A stretch of 8,268 bases of DNA, taken from positions 1 to 8,268 of the forward strand of contig JACCRW010000084.1 of the NCBI GenBank assembly GCA_013813345.1, in the 5' to 3' direction. This document shows, in pieces, positions 6,037 to 8,268 of the stretch (positions are counted from its first letter, which is position 1; each line of letters opens with the position of its first letter). The notes beneath the pieces were generated by a model that was not told the DNA's origin, searched no databases, and saw only the letters and a list, made by a program, of their open reading frames with translations. The position numbers were made by a program, and so were the translations under genes. This DNA comes from Actinomycetota bacterium (GTDB lineage: Bacteria > Actinomycetota > Thermoleophilia > Gaiellales > Gaiellaceae).

Positions 6037-6927
6037 CGAGCGGGTGCGGCAATTGGCGGGGCTGGACGGCGTCGCCGCTCGCGCGGCTGACGGCGTTCGC
6101 GCTCTTGCTCGCCGTCCTGGCGGCGGTCGCAGCACTCGTCGGTCGGGCGAGCGGGCTCGAGGTGGAAGAGCCGGCCGGCCACGACAGCTCCGGCCAAGCG
6201 GCCGCATGGGGGCGAGGCCTGGCCGGCCGCGACCGCGAACGGACTCTCCGACGCCGACGACGGCCTGCGGCCCCGACTCGACCCGTTCACGCTCGAGGCG
6301 GGTGACCGCGTCCGCCTCGATCTCGCGATCGTCGCCCGCGATGGGGTGCCGATCGGGCCGCTCCACGCGGAACCTGGCGAGCCGCCGCTGCATCTGATCC
6401 TCGTCCGCCGCGACCTGAGCGCCTACAGGCATCTGCATCCGAAGCGGAGTGGAGACGGATACGTCGTCGACCTGGCCCTTCCGCTCCCCGGCATCTGGCG
6501 CGCATACGCGGACTTCGAGGTCGAGGGTGAGAAGGTCGTCCTCGGCCGCGATCTCTTCGTTCCGGGCGACTTCGTCCCGCAGCCGCTCCCGTCCGTCGCG
6601 GGCGCGACCCGCGCCGGACGCTACGACGTCGAGCTCGGCCGGCAGGAGCTCCGGGCAGGTGTCGAGGCGACGCTGCGGTTCCGGATCGGTCGCGGCGGCG
6701 AGCCGGTCGAAGGCCTCCAGCCGTACCTGGGCGCCGCAGGCCACCTCGTTGCGATCCGCGAGGACGATCTCGCCCACCTCCACGTGCACCCGCTCGAGAC
6801 CTCGGCGCCCGGTGCCATCGAGTTCGGCGCCGACCTCGCCGAGCCAGGCCGCTACGCCCTGTTTCTCCAGTTCAAGCACGAAGGCCGCGTCCGGACCGCG
6901 CGCTTCACCGTGGAGGTGGCGCGATGA
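6033..6927 (+). CDS. Membrane-anchored His-motif protein of the copper operon, one frameshift
   Basis: The GTG at 6033 overlaps copZ's stop; the TGA at 6925-6927 overlaps copA's ATG (ATGA), so the gene is locked between chaperone and pump. Residues about 16-40 (LARLTAFALLLAVLAAVAAL) form one membrane helix, followed by an external domain. After GHDSSGQAA the frame shifts (near 6195-6205, one extra or two missing bases) and continues as GLSDADDGLRPRLDPFTLEA to the end; the corrected length is about 297 aa. The domain holds two matching modules: PLHLILVRRDLSAYRHLHP and GHLVAIREDDLAHLHVHP, each a strand pair with a His-x-His cluster, separated by FVPGDFVPQPLP and a second beta-rich repeat. Similar proteins sit beside copper ATPases in actinobacteria as far as I recall, without known function. 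The HLHP/HLHVHP clusters could bind copper outside the membrane; that is inference. No enzymatic motif seen. Confidence 0.82.
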
Positions 6928-8268
6928 GCAAGACGAGCCCGGAGCGCCTCGAGCTGCCGATCAAGGGCATGACCTGCGCCTCCTGTGCGATCCGGATCGA
7001 GAAGCGCCTGAACACGCTCGAAATCCCTGCGGGGCGAGCGTCGCGTGATAGCCCGCGGCCTCGACAGCGTATCTCGAGGTCGCTGCGGTCGTGACCACCT
7101 TCATCCTCGCGGGTCCCGAGACCGAGACGCCCCGCGAGCTCGACCCGGTCACGCCGCTTCGTCGCTGCAGCTCGCGACCCCGGTTGTGCTCTGGGGCGGC
7201 TGGCCGTTCCATCGTCGCGGTCGCGTGCTTGAGGTTGAGCCAGGCGGCCCGGTGGACGGACCAGCCCCACGCGGCGAGGGTGCCGACCGAGATCAGCGTG
7301 TCCATCGTCATCCCGGTCTCGCCCGCCCCGAGGAAGAACAGGGCGATCAGAGAGCCACTGCCAGTAGTCGAACTGGAGCGGCTCGATCATCGCGAGCAGG
7401 TGCTCGGCGGACTCGGCGCGGCTGAGGACGAGATCGAAGCCCATCGCTACTTCGAGGTGCGCGCGAAGCGGCGGGCCGGAGCCGCTCCGCGCGCTGCTCG
7501 AGCTGGGCGCCAAGGAGGTGAGCGTGCTCGACCCTGACGAGCGCGAGCGGCGGGTTCCGATCGACGAGCTCCAGGTGGGGGATCGGTTCCTCGTCCGGCC
7601 GGGGGAGAAGATCGTCACCGACGGCGTCGTCGAGACGGGCAGCTCCGCGGTCGACAAGTCGCTTCTGACCCGCGAGAGCGTGCCGGTCGAGGTGCAACCG
7701 GGCGACGAGGTCTTCGGCGCGACGATCAACGCGGGCGGTCGTCTTGTCGTCCGCGCGCTCAGCGTCGGCGCAGACACCGCGCTCGCGCAGATTGCTCGGC
7801 TCGTCACCGAGGCGCAGGCGGGCAAGGCGCCGGTACAGAGACTGGCCGATCGGATCTCCGGCATCTTCGCCCCGATCGTGATCGCACGCCGTCGCGACAC
7901 TCGCCTTCTGGCTCGGGACCGGGAACGGTGCTTCGTTCGCGTTCGCGGCGGCCGTCGCCGTGCTGATCATCGCCTGCCCTTGCGCGCTCGGTCTCGCCAC
8001 GCCCACCGCTCTCCTTGTCGGCACCGGGCGCGGCGCGCAGCTCGGGATCCTGATCAAGGGGCCTGAGGTGCTGGAGTCGACGCGCCGGGTGGACACGATC
8101 GTGCTCGACAAGACCGGAACGGTCACCGCCGGGCAGATGAGCCTCGTCGGCGTTGCGGTCTCCGAGAGCACCGACCCCACACAGGCGCTGCGGTATGTCG
8201 CCGCGCTGGAGGATGCGTCTGAGCATCCGATCGCCCAAGCGATCGCGAAAGCCAGCCGCGCCCATCCC
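6924..8268 (+). pseudogene. copA: Copper-exporting P1B-type ATPase CopA, scrambled and frameshifted, 3' end outside window
   Basis: Identity is clear from motifs: N-terminal HMA site GMTCASC (about 6969-6989), actuator region LQVGDRFLVRPGEKIVTDGV then LLTRESVPVEV (TRES at 7668-7679 in place of TGES), membrane copper site IACPCALGLATPTALL (CPC at 7975-7983), phosphorylation site DKTGT (8107-8121) and the N-domain SEHPIAQAI near the right edge. Such pumps use ATP to push Cu(I) out of the cytoplasm. The ATG overlaps the previous stop (ATGA). As given, the gene cannot be translated: 7023-7444 is a shuffled, partly inverted set of CopA pieces (separate entry), a frame change near 7484 falls in AKRRAGAALRALLELG, and another near 7883 falls in the fourth-helix region before ATLAFWLGTG. 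From there the frame is open to 8268. If the defects are artefacts, this is an ordinary CopA of the usual kind; if real, the copper pump is dead. Confidence 0.88.
7023..7444. other. copA: Shuffled and inverted copA micro-segments
   Basis: Nine pieces of about 43-50 nt, each encoding a normal CopA peptide. Order along the window with strand: AVEAAGYHATLAPQG (7024-7068, -); YLEVAAVVTTFILAG (7070-7114, +); TETPRELDPVTPLRR (about 7115-7164, +); LQLATPVVLWGGWPFH (7165-7211, +); HRAAWLNLKHATATM (7210-7254, -); MDTLISVGTLAAWGWSV (about 7255-7307, -); ALFFLGAGETGMTM (about 7302-7350, -); LLAMIEPLQFDYWQWLS (7351-7399, -); MGFDLVLSRAESAEH (7400-7446, -). In an ordinary CopA the order would be 1, 3, 8, 4, 5, 6, 7, 9, 2, all on one strand. 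The stretch after the first HMA cysteines and part of the first membrane helix are missing. Joins share a few bases; the clearest is CCATCGTC at 7302-7309, found at the edges of both neighbours. Confidence 0.8.

Noticed and set aside
5771..6052. N-terminal extension of csoR
   Set aside because: It would cover the operator and antisense copZ; CsoR proteins begin where the ATG at 5770 does.
7023..7444. Site-specific invertible element or insertion sequence as cause of the scrambling
   Set aside because: No recurrent recombination core, no flanking inverted repeats and no recombinase gene are visible; joins use differing short microhomologies.
6905..8180. Long minus-strand open frames over copA (including 6905-7900 and 7347-8180) as genes
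   Set aside because: Outside 7023-7444 they are antisense shadows of copA; inside, their meaningful parts are just the inverted copA pieces.
1..8268. Programmed ribosomal frameshifting at the frame breaks
   Set aside because: No slippery heptamer with a following structure is shared, breaks go in both directions, and they hit unrelated genes at arbitrary points.

Overview
The window is 8.3 kb of very GC-rich DNA with strong G/C preference at third codon positions, several GTG starts and tightly overlapping genes. Together with the protein types (CsoR-type copper regulator, actinobacterial-style CopA, PAP2 and desaturase) this suggests a high-GC actinobacterium, perhaps of the Thermoleophilia (Gaiellales/Solirubrobacterales). 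That placement is inferred from protein resemblance only.

Layout, left to right. (1) A secreted protein of unknown function on the minus strand runs off the left edge (1-499) and has one frameshift. (2) A PAP2_3/inositolphosphotransferase-like membrane protein on + (720-1526) and a minus-strand membrane acyl desaturase (1523-2413) converge and share one CTAG as both stop codons. (3) A minus-strand vanadium-haloperoxidase/PAP2-type protein (2574-3303) keeps all three active-site motifs but has a frameshift in its N-terminal half. (4) A decayed piece of a sugar-type ABC-transporter ATPase (about 3410-3520, minus) abuts a PfkB/ribokinase gene on + (3519-4346). (5) An ankyrin-repeat lipoprotein (4343 to about 5031) is start/stop-coupled to the ribokinase and carries two frameshifts.

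(6) The right-hand 3.2 kb is a copper-resistance island built around a divergent control region. CsoR and a DUF4396 membrane protein form a leftward operon (5028-5770). A CopZ-like chaperone, a membrane-anchored His-rich protein and a CopA copper ATPase form a rightward operon (5830 to beyond 8268). Between them is a perfect 8-bp inverted repeat with 8-bp spacer (5780-5803), the best candidate for the CsoR operator. Consecutive genes in both arms overlap by 4 bp (ATGA or GTGA), as expected for translational coupling. The likely logic is that copper releases CsoR, both arms are expressed, CopZ delivers Cu(I) to CopA, and CopA exports it, with the His-rich and DUF4396 proteins as unassigned membrane partners.

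The most striking observation is inside copA. Between the first metal-binding motif and the cytoplasmic actuator region (about 7023-7444) the gene is cut into roughly 45-50-nt pieces. They are recognisable as successive CopA peptides but are shuffled in order, many are individually inverted, and they are joined through a few bases of microhomology. No reading frame crosses this block. The window also has at least seven apparent frameshifts (single-base type) in otherwise well-conserved genes, so an assembly or amplification artefact is a serious explanation for both. Only raw reads can separate that from a real micro-rearrangement.

No tRNA, rRNA, CRISPR array, insertion sequence or tandem repeat was recognised.
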